From positions 43,597,411-43,661,410 of the forward strand of contig CM019823.1 of assembly GCA_009763385.1 (NCBI GenBank): 64,000 nt of DNA, in the 5' to 3' direction. Below are positions 1 through 11,513 of the stretch, one piece after another; position 1 is the stretch's first letter; every line of letters begins with the position of its first letter. Under the pieces are notes generated by a model. It saw only the letters and a program-made list of their open reading frames with translations. It had not been told where the DNA came from and searched no databases. This DNA is from Coix lacryma-jobi var. lacryma-jobi (lineage: Eukaryota > Streptophyta > Magnoliopsida > Poales > Poaceae). A program made the position numbers and the translations under genes.

Positions 1-1098
1 TCAACGATGGCTGAGGCAGCAAAAAGGTACCTACGACTTTGATATCTCCAAATCGGATAAGCTATTTGAATTGCTGGTGAAAGAGGGACGCATCAAGCTA
101 CCAGAAGGCCATCCCATGTTGCACCCTGAAGGAGTTAAAGACAAGAAGTATTGTGGTTTCCATAACACCAGATCTCATTCTATAAATGATTGTCGAGTCT
201 TCAGAATGCGGATCCAGAAAGCTATCCAGGAAGGGCATATACTGTATCTTTCTCCGTTAACATGGTTAATGCAGATGACCCCAGAGGCAAAAGCAAGATG
301 AAGGTATTAACCTCTGATAGAGAGAGAAAGACCGGCGCTGTTGACCCCGATCGGCAGATCACAAATGAAGAGTTTCGGCAACAGGTTCATTTCCAGAATA
401 GCTGAACTGAAAGGGGAGGAGCTTCCAGGCCCAGGGTCACAACACGTATTTTGTTGAACAAATGGCATCAGGAGCAGGAACGGCGCCAGAAGCAAAAGTT
501 CTATGAAGAACAAAAGTTCATAGAGGAACAACGGAGGTACGAAGAGAGAATGTACCGAGAAAAACAAGAATATACGAGAGAGCAAGAGCAATCTCATTGG
601 GGATGCTCATTCTTCAAATATTGTTGGAATGAAGGCTTGAAGCTGCCTGCTAAGAACAATTGTCCTGAATGCAGTGATCAATATTCTGAATACAGGCAGT
701 CTCGAGTCAACCGCCGTTCGGTCCATGAATGTCTTGGGAGGCAATTCCCTAAGGACGATCAGCGCTTAAAAATGGGAAATTCCGAAAATCGACAAGGAAA
801 AAGATTTGCCGATCGAGATTGGGCTCGCACCGAGGTAGAGGAGTACCGTGAATATGTTTGGCAGAAAGGACAGTGGTGTCCACCAGGATTGAGAAAGAGC
901 CAGAAAAGAAGAGTGCAGCGCCTGAGAGATAGAGAATTGGCGCAAGCGGGCACTAGGACGAAACAAGTTTGGCGTCCAAAAGAAAGACCCAATGAACACA
1001 ATCATTCGGCTTATGCATGCATGACTTTCTTCCTTCCGTCAGAAATCATGGCCTTGATGCCTATTGCACCAAGGACCGGGTTCAGTGAGACGCAGTAA
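1..1098 (+). pseudogene. Element A: gag C-terminal part (Tat-lineage Ty3/gypsy), frameshifted
   Basis: This is the nucleocapsid end of a gypsy gag whose start lies before the window. The first piece (71-301) carries a zinc-knuckle-like motif, C-x2-H-x4-H-x4-C (starting YCGFHNT), so it is CHHC rather than the usual CCHC. The reading frame then moves (190-405) and moves again to an open stretch at 451-1098. That last stretch is rich in Glu, Gln, Arg and Lys and probably coiled-coil at its N-terminus. It also holds a second cysteine cluster (CSFFKYCW, then NNCPECS) followed by a basic RRVQRLRDRE segment. Gag normally coats genomic RNA in cytoplasmic particles. At least two frameshifts and one stop rule out a functional product. 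The protease of the same element resumes only at about 2611, after foreign LTR DNA. Lineage call is from the dual RNase H downstream. Confidence 0.7.
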
Positions 1099-2173
1099 AG
1101 CAGACACAGAATCTTGGGTAGACACTATCTTTTCAGTGCATCCCAAGGTGGGTCTTTGGTACCACCCCAGTACTCAAGGAACTCGGGGAAGACCATCACA
1201 ATCGCCGCCCTTTTGACAACCTGTGACTCCGAGGTTATCTACGAGTGGTAGTCACAAGAGTTCTTCTAGGCGCACCTCTGTGTCCCTCTGCTCGCGACCA
1301 CTTGGAAACCACCCTAACGGATGGTCCTTTCACAAGAGTTCTTCTGGGCACTTCATCTATTCTACAGAAGGAAGACACCCGGGGGCTCGATCATCTCAGC
1401 TACTGCTATTACAATACCCATGGAACTAATAAGAAGTTTTACACTCTCGAAGGATATGAGCTCTTTGCTTCCCAGGCAGGGTATTTATAGGCGGTTTCTT
1501 CTTGGTCTATGGACATGGTTCTTCAACAAGAGTGACCGCTGGACCAATAATTCAACCAATGTACTATGGTGCATGTGAAGCTCGGCATGGGTAATAGAGT
1601 TGATTCTCACACGCACTTCAAGACGAAGGCGACAAAGTTTGTAGTTGTAGAAAACGACAAACACCATTATTACGTACAGCTGGAACAGTTACCAGTCAAT
1701 TATTGCTGGACTCATGGTAATTTTTATTCAGTGGGGGGTGATATGGGATGTTTGTTGAAAACATTACCCACCTGAAGTTGAGTATTTATTACTCGGATGG
1801 TTTAAGAAATACACTGGTGTCATGGTCCGACTCCTCAAGACCTTGATAGAATACCTTTTTTGAAGATCCCAAGCACCGAGTACTACAGTACTCGGACCTC
1901 AGGCTCGGGGGCTACAGGGTATAATCTATAAAGTAATGTTTTTTCTTATTCAGGAATTACTTGGACAAGGCTCTAAAAAGATCCTCAAAGTTATTGTAAA
2001 TAACAAGAGGCTCGGGGGCTACACCCATAGGGTGCACTTTTTGAGAAAAGTGCACGCCATGGAAATTCTTTAAACTTCAGAGCACTTTAGGATTTCTCAA
2101 GACATTACTCGGGGATTCTCAAGAAGAAACTAGGAGGTAACATCGTGAAGAAATGATGAAGAGCTCGGGGGCT
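1099..2173 (+). repeat. 3' non-coding internal region of a B'-family gypsy element
   Basis: No convincing coding sequence. The stretch contains the motif CTCGGGGGCT three times (1904-1913, 2011-2020, 2164-2173), the last directly abutting an LTR, as expected of a polypurine-like tract. A direct repeat TCACAAGAGTTCTTCT occurs near 1253 and 1330. I read it as the region between integrase and the 3' LTR of an element related to B, joined to element A's gag by deletion. The left junction somewhere after 1098 is not defined. Confidence 0.45.
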
Positions 2174-2610
2174 TGACGGACCAGGATGTCAGAGATATCA
2201 TCTATCGATGATTACTCCGACTAATCTGGGATGGCTTTTAGAGATCCGAAGACTTGTAACATAATGTGCATGGATTAGGACTCTAGTTTGTAACTTAGCC
2301 GAGTTGTAAAAGGAAGTCCTGTAATTAGAATAGGACTCCACTGTTGTAACCGGTTAGGACTTGGTCTGCGCTGAGGCTCACCCGGATATATAAGGGGAAT
2401 CGGGCGCAGGTCCTAGATCATCGAACATTGAATCATAAGCAATACACAAGGCACACGCCGCACTGGACGTAAGGTATTACGCTACTTAGCGGCCTGAACC
2501 AGTATAAATCGCTGTCCCTGTGTAATCGTCGAGTCCTACGAACGCCGATCCCCACCGAACAAATCGTCTGAGATCACTAAAGACGAGTTGTGGGTTAACA
2601 AACACCGACA
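2174..2610 (+). repeat. LTR of B-family Ty3/gypsy element (copy B')
   Basis: The 437-bp segment starts TGACGGACC and ends CACCGACA. It is nearly the same as 44549-44985, also exactly 437 bp; I count about nine differences. The CTCGGGGGCT tract lies just upstream. The flanking five bases do not match (GGGCT versus CCCGG), so it is not a clean solo LTR but the 3' LTR of an element that lost its 5' part. Downstream sequence is element A protease, not a primer-binding site. Confidence 0.85.
2387..2393 (+). promoter_or_regulatory. TATA box in the B'-family LTR
   Basis: TATATAA within CCGGATATATAAGGGG, conserved at the same place in the second LTR copy (44762-44768). Likely start of LTR transcription; only the motif supports this. 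Confidence 0.5.
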
Positions 2611-3267
2611 CCCGGGGATCAAGATGTCTAGGAAGAGGTGTACTCGGGTTTTGATGAAAGCGAGTACCAGGATTTGATGGCTCAGCTTGTCTTGACCCAG
2701 CGAGCAGTTTTTGACAAGCCAGCCAAGCATCGTCACTTGAAGCCACTTTATGTAAAGGGGTATATTAATGGCAAACCGTTAACCAAAATGTTTATTGACG
2801 GGGGAGCTGCCATAAATATCATGCCATATACTACCTTCAGGAAACTTGGGATGGCAAATGAAGAATTATTGAAAACTGACATGGTGTTGAGGGACTTCGC
2901 TGGCAATCCTTCTGATACTCGAGGAGCGGTTCATGTTGAGTTGACGATCGTGTCAAAGACTTTGATTACTACCTTCTTCATCATCGATGGCAAGGGTGCA
3001 TATAGTTTGCTCTTAGGAAGGGACTGGATACATGCAAACTGCTGTGTTCCATCAACTACGCATCAAATCCTCATCCAGTGGATTGGAGATGACATCGAAG
3101 TTGTCCATGTCGATGATTCGGTGAGTGTTGCTACTGCAGAACCCGTTTACTGGGAGTATGATGGTGTCGAGTGCTTCTCTGGAAGAATTTGGAAAGAAGG
3201 TCCTGTAAATGTTTTCGACAAGGACCAACAGCCGATCCAAGCAGTCGGCTCTCAAAGCAATTTTTAA
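2611..3267 (+). pseudogene. Element A: aspartic protease (retropepsin-like) domain
   Basis: Part of gag-pol; the open frame begins inside the polyprotein, so no start codon is meant. The active-site motif reads FIDGGAAINIMPY (D-G-G in place of D-T/S-G) near 2797, followed about 70 residues later by LLGRDWIHA, the usual second conserved block. It would cleave Gag-Pol as a dimer. The frame ends with TAA at 3265-3267 and the RT continues in the same frame from 3268, so a single stop separates them. The left edge adjoins the B' LTR at 2610. The homologous domains in B and C have DGGAGLN and DGGSSLN. Confidence 0.75.
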
Positions 3268-4512
3268 ATGGATAATCCAATTGATGGTAGCGAAGGAAAA
3301 TTGGGACGAGGTTTTATGTCGGCTGATAAACTAGAAGAGATAAATGTTGGTGATGATGCCGAGCCGAGACCAATATATGTCAATGCAAATTTGGATCCAG
3401 AGTATAGATCAAAGTTGATAGACCTTCTGAAAGAGTTCAGGGACTGTTTTGCTTGGGATTACACAGAGATGCCCGGACTTGACCGTTCTATTGTTGAGCA
3501 TCGATTGCTGATCAAACCTGGGTATCGCCCCTATAAACAACCTCCTCGGAAGATTTTCAAAGAGGAGGTATTGGTCGACGTGAAAAAAGAAGTTGAGAGA
3601 TTATTGAAAGCAAATTTCATTCGGCCTTGTAGATATGCACAGTGGATTTCAAATATAGTTCCAGTATATAAGAAGAATGGAAAGATGAGGGTTTGCATTG
3701 ATTTTAGAGATCTCAATAAAGTCACTCCAATGGACAGTTACCCGATGCCGGTTGCCGAATTGCTTATTGATGCAGCGGCTGGTTACGAAGTCATCAGCTT
3801 TATGGATGGCAATGCTGGATACAATCAGATCTTTATGGCAGTGGATGATATTTCAAAGACAGCTTTTAGATGCCCTAGTCATATTGGTTTGTTTGAATGG
3901 GTTGTTATGATGTTCGGATTAAAGAATGCCGGCGCAACTTATCAAAGAGCTATGAATTATATTTTCCTTGAGTTGATCGGCAAAATTGTGGAAATCTATA
4001 TCGATGATGTAGTCGTAAAGTCTAGGGATCATGAAGAGCATCTAGCTGATTTGAGGAAGACTTTGGAGTGCACAAGGAAACATGGTTTGAGGATGAATCC
4101 AAACAAATGTGCTTTTGGAGTTTCGGCAGGTGAGTTTTTGGGGTTCCTGGTCCATAAAGGAGGGATTGAAGTCGGAAAGAAAAGCATGGAAGCGATAGAA
4201 AAAGTTGTCCCTCCAACCAACCTCACGGAGTTACAGTCGCTGCTTGGCAAGATTAATTTTGTAAGAAGGTTTATATCTAACTTATCAGAAAGAATTTTGC
4301 CTTTTTCTCCGTTGCTCAAGCTTAAGAAAGATCAAGAATTCATGTGGGGTGACGTACAACAGAAAGCTTTTGATGAAATTAAAGAATACATGAAGGAACC
4401 ACTGGTGTTGGTACCTCCGCAGCTTGGTAAATCTTTCAAGTTGTACACGGCGGCCGATAGCCAAACAATAGGATCGGCCCTTATACAAGAATTTGAGGAA
4501 AAGAAAGAGTAA
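3268..4512 (+). pseudogene. Element A: reverse transcriptase and start of gypsy RNase H
   Basis: A 414-codon open stretch. Residues about 50-65 give the linker motif DCFAWDY. The RT palm and fingers follow, with MRVCIDFRDLNKVTP near residue 140, a Phe-x-Asp-x2-Ala-Gly-Tyr block near 180, FGLKNAGATYQRAM near 220 and the catalytic YIDDVVVKS at about 244. The connection ends in YTAADSQTIGSALIQE, the first block of the gypsy RNase H, which keeps an Asp lost in B and C. The ORF stops at a TAATAG created by a one-base shift near 4505; coding continues in another frame. RT copies the RNA genome into cDNA in the particle. The family assignment is firm; the lineage follows from domain order. Confidence 0.85.
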
Positions 4513-4826
4513 TAGCTTACCTTAGCCGAAAGCTGTTAGAACCAGAAACGAGGTATTCGGCTACAGAGAAACTTTGTTTATGTGTGTATTACTCATGTAC
4601 CAAGCTTCAGCACTACTTATTAAATGCCGAATGCGTGATAGTTTCTGAATTTGATGTGATAAAGCATATTTTGTCAATGCCTATTTTGAATGGAAGGATC
4701 AGCAAGTGGATTTTAGCACTGTCAGAATTTGATTTAAGGTACGAATCGGCAAAGGCAGTGAAAGGTCAAGCTATTGCCGATTTTGTTACTCATCATTGTG
4801 ATCCTTCTGCTAATATGGTAAATATC
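4503..4826 (+). pseudogene. Element A: remainder of gypsy-type RNase H
   Basis: After the frameshift the frame reads through the block RKLLEPETRYSATEK and a conserved GRISKWILALSEFDLRYE segment, then the tether KGQAIADFV typical of the end of Tat RNase H. The reading frame runs to 4826, where chromovirus D interrupts it. The last codon before D and the first codon after D's second target-site copy are in phase, so A's frame was continuous here before D arrived. Element A's second RNase H follows at 11514. Confidence 0.75.
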
Positions 4827-5424
4827 TGTAACACCCTAAATTTTCTTTAGTTCAAAATAGAATAATATGGTTCCTTTAAATTTACTGTGGCATAATAACA
4901 TAGGCAAAATAAATAAATGTTGGGGAAATAAAATTTATTCTAGTTTGGCAACAAGTTGATGCATGCATGCTACTGCAATCTTTTGTTTGAGTGAAGTTCA
5001 AATTTGAAATCTAAAATTCAAAAGTTAGTTTGGAAAGGATTTGGAAAACCATTGCAAATAAAGAAAAGAGCAAATATTTTTCTTTTCCTCTTCCTTCCGA
5101 TTCCGGCCCGAGGCCTTCTCCTTCCTCTCTCATTCGGCCTCGGCCTGCTAGCTCTCCGCCAGGCCAGCGCCTCCTCGCTCCCTTTTCCGCGCGGCCCAAG
5201 CCAGTGGCCGGCCCAGCTGCGCCGCAGCCGCACCCCACAGCGCCGCTGCGCGCGCCGTCTCGCTGGCCGCCGGTCCCGCGCGCACGCTCGCTGACAGGTG
5301 GGTCCCACCTGTCGGAGTCATCCCCGACCTCCCGATGAACCCGGAAGCCGTTGCCGCCGCCAACCCAGCCGCGTCGTGCCCGATTTCCACGGCGCCTGGA
5401 GCTTATCCCGGGCGTGTTCGAACC

Positions 5425-5431
5425 CTATAAA
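5425..5431 (+). promoter_or_regulatory. TATA box of D 5' LTR
   Basis: CTATAAA in AACCCTATAAAGAGTCCC, about 80 bp upstream of the AAACCCTAG leader-type motif. The same motif is at 9143-9149 in the 3' LTR. Confidence 0.55.
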
Positions 5432-6456
5432 GAGTCCCATACTCGCGTCCGCTCTCCGCTTCACACCTTCTCGCCTCGAGGCACTCTTAACAGAGCACCG
5501 CGCCGTCGAAACCCTAGCCGCCACCACCACCGAGATCGTCTTCGCATCTCGGCGCTTGGCCGTTGATTTGAACCTTCCCCGAAGCTCCGTTGCGCCGTAA
5601 GGTCTTCGGAGAACTCCTCGAATGTGTATTTCATGCTCCGTTTACTCATGAATTGCTCGTCGGCTTTCCGCAGTTCCTCCCGACCGCGAAGCTCCGCCGT
5701 GTGCCATCCTCGCTTGCCCTCCGACCTTGGATTTTGGTTGTGGTGAGAACCCCGTCTTCTCCTCTCTCTCCCGGTCTTTTCCGCTTCGCGAATGGCAGCC
5801 GGAATCGCTGAGTGGGCCAACTCCGGCGAGCTCACCGCCGCGCGAGCGTGGCGTCCGCCGCACCGGTCCTGTTCGAGCCGGCGGCGCCGCCCGAACACCC
5901 CCCCGGATCTAATCTATACCGTCCAAATCCGATCGGACGGCCCTCAGTGGCCGATACCCCTTCACGGGCAAATATGCAAATGAGCCCCTCAGTTTTCATC
6001 AAATCACACCGCAGTCCCTGCCGACGCGGATTAATCTGATTTCCGATTTATTTTATTTCGAAAATACTTTGATCTATTTACAGAATTGCCATTACACCAT
6101 TTTGTCTATATCTTGCTCAATTTAACTCCGTTTTGATCCATTCAAATTGCGTTACTTTCGTAATTTCGTGCTCTACGCAGTAGTACCACTGTAGATTAGA
6201 TTTGCAAAAGTTTTATTTCACGTTTAAGTCAGTCTCGTTTAGGCCTTTTGTAATCTTGTTTAGGCCGTAACTTCCGCGTTTTAAATCCGATTTCGGTGAT
6301 CCAAACGTCTATGTGATCGTAGTGACGAATAGATCTGTTTTACAACTTCTATTTATTAATTTGAATCTGTTGGTGTACTGTTCTAATGTTGGATCTGTTT
6401 GCATTGCATGTGTGTGCGTGGATGCTTGTATGTTGCGTTGTATTCGAGTTCAGACG

Positions 6457-6535
6457 GTGAGCAGTACGTGGGTGACCAAGATCAGATCTACTACGACCAG
6501 CAGGAGGACCAGAACCAGGAATACGTGAACCAAGG
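6457..6535 (+). other. Exon-like acidic block inside the D LTR
   Basis: A purine-rich stretch, reading DGEQYVGDQDQIYYD and further Gln/Glu/Asn-rich residues, lies between a possible splice acceptor (GTATTCGAGTTCAG at about 6443-6456) and a possible donor (CAAGGCAAGTAT at about 6531, GC-type). It is repeated at 10175-10253 in the other LTR. It could be a captured exon, a purine-rich splicing enhancer or chance. No family recognised. Confidence 0.3.
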
Positions 6536-7790
6536 CAAGTATACATGGGATCATCCTTGTTACCTACGCACCTTAATCTACCAATCATGTGCATGTGTCA
6601 AATGATAACCATAGGTTTTATCTAGATAATCAACTTGTTCCTTGATACCGTGGGATATATGTGCATTTGGGTAGATCTGCTAGTGCTGTAAACCTATAAC
6701 TATGATCTAATTAAATAATTAATGATATGCGCAACGTCTGTTCTTATCTTGCTCTTGGTAATGTGGACCCGGGCGTGGGAGTCATCGTGCTCTTGGCCCC
6801 CTTAAATGATCTTCTGCGGGCAAAAGCTGGGACATACAGTACAACCGTGAGGGCTACATGGCTCTGGTTTTAGTTGGTTCGAGGACCTCTCCTCGCTTGA
6901 TGGTGGTTACCCGAAAGGGCACAAAAGGGGCTTGCCGAGACGGGTATAGGACGGCCGCCTGGTCTCATGTGTATAGCCGGGAAGGAATGTGCCATCGGAA
7001 AGGGGTGTTCCTATATCTGCTTGCCGATTGGAAACCTAGTGGCCACTATCTTGTTAGGGGAACCTCGAAAGACTTCATAGTGTACCCTGCCGCATCTCCT
7101 TGGAAGAGGTGATATGGGATTTGCAACCCCTGGCATATGGGGATCACGGCTCACGGGTAAAGTTGTACAAACTCTGCAGAGTAATAAACTGATATATCAG
7201 CCGTGCTCACGGTCACGAGCGGCTCGGAAAACTTGCAGGCTAACCACTTAAACGAAATTTACTTTTGTTCACGTTACCATCATATTTATGTTTCCGGACG
7301 ATGTTGCCATATATTAATTATTATTCATGTGGATTAATTGGGTTTGCAAGCACCACTTAATGATTAAGTAATGCTAAAATCTTGACCGAACTAAAAGTGC
7401 TAATCGCAGTAAACCCGTGTCAAGCCTTTTGAGCTGCATAACCCCCTGATGCTTGCTGAGTACGAGATGTACTTACGCTTGTTATATTTTCTTCTTTTTG
7501 GATAAAAATCCCGGATGGGTAACAGATGGATATGAGTATGAGCAAGATAAGTTTCCAGAGGATTTCTAGTCTTGTGGACCACCAGTCAACGTCCCTGTGG
7601 AGTGGAGCTTCGTCGAGAGATATTTATCTTCCGCTGGTTTATGTTTTATTTGATGAGTTGTAATAAATACGCTATGTAATAAGCACAGTGATGATGCCTT
7701 TCTTTGTAATTTGTCCCTTATGTGTGCGACTGTTTCCTGGGCGCACATAAGTTTATACATTCAATTTTGTTCTTAAAATTGGGTGTGACA

Positions 7791-8496
7791 TGCTTTGCAG
7801 TATGGGACTTGTTGGGACAAAAGTTTGCCGTATGCAGAGTTCTCCTACAACAATAGTTACCAAAAGAGTCTTAAAATGGCACCATTTGAGGCCTTGTATG
7901 GGAGGAAATGTAGGACTCCGTTATTCTGGAACCAAACAGGGGAGAGCCAAGTGTTCGGACCCGATGTGCTCAGGGATGCTGAGGAACATGTGAGAAAAAT
8001 CAGGGATAATTTGAGGATAGCCCAGTCCCGACAGAAGAGCTATGCTGACACTCGTAGACGGGACTTAACCTTTAAGGTAGGGGACTTTGTGTACCTAAAA
8101 GTAACACCTATGCGCAGTATAAAGAGGTTTAACATGAAGGGCAAGTTAGCACCCAGATATGTAGGACCATTCCAGATTTTAGAAAGGCGTGGGGAAGTGG
8201 CATACCAGTTGGAATTACCCGCGAGTTTGTCAGGAGTACACGATGTGTTCCATGTCTCCCAGTTAAAAAAATGTTTACGGGTTCCAGAGGAACAAATACC
8301 GCTAGAGGAACTGACTGTGAAGGAAGATCTAACATATAAGGAATATCCAGTGAAAATTTTGGAGACAGCTGAAAGGATTACCAGGAGCCGTGCTATTAAG
8401 ATGTGCAAAGTGCAGTGGAATCGGTATACCGCAGAAGAGGCTACTTGGGAAAGAGAGGATGAGCTCAGAAAGGCTTACCCGCAGTTGTTCGAGTAA
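7791..8496 (+). pseudogene. Element D: integrase C-terminal domain plus chromodomain
   Basis: An open stretch without its own ATG. It opens just after the catalytic core with SLPYAEFSYNNSYQ and APFEALYGRKCRTP. It then has the GPY/F module (RYVGPFQILERRGEVAYQL, about residues 120-140) and HDVFHVSQLKKC. It ends in a chromodomain-like segment with ITRSRAIKMCKVQW and ATWERED (residues 190-230), which in chromoviruses is thought to guide insertion to chromatin. The D,D,E residues lie in the deleted part. The frame is otherwise undamaged, consistent with a young copy. The stop at 8494-8496 is followed by GAGGACGAGATTCATGTTAA and the polypurine tract, standard for this lineage. Confidence 0.88.
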
Positions 8497-8530
8497 GCAC
8501 CAGTCGAATCTCGAGGACGAGATTCATGTT

Positions 8531-8544
8531 AAGGGGGGTAGGTT
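8531..8544 (+). other. Element D polypurine tract
   Basis: AAGGGGGGTAGGTT directly before the 3' LTR; expected primer site for plus-strand DNA synthesis. Confidence 0.75.
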
Positions 8545-11508
8545 TGTAACACCCTAAATTTTCTTTAGTTCAAAATAGAATAATATGGTTCCTTTAAATT
8601 TACTGTGGCATAATAACATAGGCAAAATAAATAAATGTTGGGGAAATAAAATTTATTCTAGTTTGGCAACAAGTTGATGCATGCATGCTACTGCAATCTT
8701 TTGTTTGAGTGAAGTTCAAATTTGAAATCTAAAATTCAAAAGTTAGTTTGGAAAGGATTTGGAAAACCATTGCAAATAAAGAAAAGAGCAAATATTTTTC
8801 TTTTCCTCTTCCTTCCGATTCCGGCCCGAGGCCTTCTCCTTCCTCTCTCATTCGGCCTCGGCCTGCTAGCTCTCCGCCAGGCCAGCGCCTCCTCGCTCCC
8901 TTTTCCGCGCGGCCCAAGCCAGTGGCCGGCCCAGCTGCGCCGCAGCCGCACCCCGCAGCGCCGCTGCGCGCGCCGTCTCGCTGACCGCCGGTCCCGCGCG
9001 CACGCTCGCTGACAGGTGGGTCCCACCTGTCGGAGTCATCCCCGACCTCCCGATGAACCCGGAAGCCGTTGCCGCCGCCAACCCAGCCGCGTCGTGCCCG
9101 ATTTCCACGGCGCCTGGAGCTTATCCCGGGCGTGTTCGAACCCTATAAAGAGTCCCATACTCGCGTCCACTCTCCGCTTCACACCTTCTCGCCTCGAGGC
9201 ACTCTTAACAGAGCACCGCGCCGTCGAAACCCTAGCCGCCACCACCACCGAGATCGTCTTCGCATCTCGGCGCTTGGCCGTTGATTTGAACCTTCCCCGA
9301 AGCTCCGTCGCGCCGTAAGGTCTTCGGAGAACTCCTCGAATGTGTATTTCATGCTCCGTTTACTCATGAATTGCTCGTCGGCTTTCCGCAGTTCCTCCCG
9401 ACCGCGAAGCTCCGCCGTGTGCCATCCTCGCTTGCCCTCCGACCTTGGATTTTGGTTGTGGTGAGAACCCCGTCTTCTCCTCTCTCTCCCGGTCTTTTCC
9501 GCTTCGCGAATGGCAGCCGGAATCGCTGAGTGGGCCAACTCCGGCGAGCTCACCGCCGCGCGAGCGTGGCGTCCGCCGCACCGGTCCTGTTCGAGCCGGC
9601 GACGCCGCCCGAACACCCCCCCGGATCTAATCTATACCGTCCAAATCCGATCGGACGGCCCTCAGTGGCCGATACCCCTTCACGGGCAAATATGCAAATG
9701 AGCCCCTCAGTTTTCATCAAATCAACCCGCAGTCCCTGCCGGCGCGGATTAATCTGATTTCCGATTTATTTTATTTCGAAAATACTTTGATCTATTTACA
9801 GAATTGCCATTACACCATTTTGTCTATATCTTGCTCAATTTAACTCCGTTTTGATCCATTCAAATTGCGTTACTTTCGTAATTTCGTGCTCTACGCAGTA
9901 GTACCACTGTAGATTAGATTTGCAAAAGTTTTATTTCACGTTTAAGTCAGTCTCGTTTAGGCCTTTTGTAATCTTGTTTAGGCCGTAACTTCCGCGTTTT
10001 AAATCCAATTTCGGTGATCCAAACGTCTATGTGATCGTAGTGACGAATAGATCTGTTTTACAACTTCTATTTATTAATTTGAATCTGTTGGTGTACTGTT
10101 CTAATGTTGGATCTGTTTGCAATGCATGTGTGTGCGTGGATGCTTGTATGTTGCGTTGTATTCGAGTTCAGACGGTGAGCAGTACGTGGGTGACCAAGAT
10201 CAGATCTACTACGACCAGCAGGAGGACCAGAACCAGGAATACGTGAACCAAGGCAAGTATACATGGGATCATCCTTGTTACCTACGCACCTTAATCTACC
10301 AATCATGTGCATGTGTCAAATGATAACCATAGGTTTTATCTAGATAATCAACTTGTTCCTTGATACCGTGGGATATATGTGCATTTGGGTAGATCTGCTA
10401 GTGCTGTAAACCTATAACTATGATCTAATTAAATAATTAATGATATGCGCAACGTCTGTTCTTATCTTGCTCTTGGTAATGTGGACCCGGGCGTGGGAGT
10501 CATCGTGCTCTTGGCCCCCTTAAATGATCTTCTGCGGGCAAAAGCTGGGACATACAGTACAACCGTGAGGGCTACATGGCTCTGGTTTTAGTTGGTTCGA
10601 GGACCTCTCCTCGCTTGATGGTGGTTACCCGAAAGGGCACAAAAGGGGCTTGCCGAGACGGGTATAGGACGGCCGCCTGGTCTCATGTGTATAGCCGGGA
10701 AGGAATGTGCCATCGGAAAGGGGTGTTCCTATATCTGCTTGCCGATTGGAAACCTAGTGGCCACTATCTTGTTAGGGGAACCTCGAAAGACTTCATAGTG
10801 TACCCTGCCGCATCTCCTTGGAAGAGGTGATATGGGATTTGCAACCCCTGGCATATGGGGATCACGGCTCACGGGTAAAGTTGTACAAACTCTGCAGAGT
10901 AATAAACTGATATATCAGCCGTGCTCACGGTCACGAGCGGCTCGGAAAACTTGCAGGCTAACCACTTAAACGAAATTTACTTTTGTTCACGTTACCATCA
11001 TATTTATGTTTCCGGACGATGTTGCCATATATTAATTATTATTCATGTGGATTAATTGGGTTTGCAAGCACCACTTAATGATTAAGTAATGCTAAAATCT
11101 TGACCGAACTAAAAGTGCTAATCGCAGTAAACCCGTGTCAAGCCTTTTGAGCTGCATAACCCCCTGATGCTTGCTGAGTACGAGATGTACTTACGCTTGT
11201 TATATTTTCTTCTTTTTGGATAAAAATCCCGGATGGGTAACAGATGGATATGAGTATGAGCAAGATAAGTTTCCAGAGGATTTCTAGTCTTGTGGACCAC
11301 CAGTCAACGTCCCTGTGGAGTGGAGCTTCGTCGAGAGATATTTATCTTCCGCTGGTTTATGTTTTATTTGATGAGTTGTAATAAATACGCTATGTAATAA
11401 GCACAGTGATGATGCCTTTCTTTGTAATTTGTCCCTTATGTGTGCGACTGTTTCCTGGGCGCACATAAGTTTATACATTCAATTTTGTTCTTAAAATTGG
11501 GTGTGACA
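8545..11508 (+). repeat. Element D 3' LTR
   Basis: Same 2964-bp length and termini as the 5' LTR, with about ten substitutions seen by eye and no indels. TATA box at 9143-9149; the exon-like block recurs at 10175-10253. Confidence 0.93.
9143..9149 (+). promoter_or_regulatory. TATA box of D 3' LTR
   Basis: CTATAAA, copy of 5425-5431. In the 3' LTR it could drive read-out transcription into element A. Confidence 0.45.
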
Positions 11509-11513
11509 ATATC

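Larger units (their letters stand above)
4827..7790 (+). repeat. Element D 5' LTR
   Basis: Starts TGTAACACCC and ends GGGTGTGACA. It contains a GC-rich U3-like stretch (about 5100-5400), a TATA box at 5425-5431, a leader-like tract with AAACCCTAG just downstream, and a long AT-rich U5-like part. Integrase sequence begins immediately after the last base, so the deletion removed everything from the LTR edge onward. Many short ORFs occur on both strands but recur in the 3' LTR simply because the copies are young. Confidence 0.93.
4827..11508 (+). mobile_element. Element D: recently inserted chromovirus (Tekay/Del-like) with large internal deletion
   Basis: Two LTRs of identical length (2964 bp) flank only 754 bp of internal DNA. 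The insertion has a perfect 5-bp target-site duplication, ATATC (4822-4826 and 11509-11513). Termini are TGTAACACCC and GGGTGTGACA. The interior keeps only the integrase C-terminus with a chromodomain and the polypurine tract. The primer-binding site, gag, protease, RT, RNase H and integrase core are gone, so D could move only if supplied with proteins in trans, and without a primer-binding site probably not at all. By eye I found about ten LTR differences, roughly 0.34 percent. Confidence 0.93.

Noticed and set aside
2174..2610. Solo LTR
   Set aside because: Flanking five bases differ (GGGCT versus CCCGG), and a polypurine-like tract directly precedes it, so it is the 3' LTR of a truncated element.
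5461..5898. 145-codon minus-strand ORF in the D LTR, conserved at 9179-9616
   Set aside because: Both LTR copies are nearly identical because the element is young, so conservation is not evidence. The region is GC-rich and no domain is visible.
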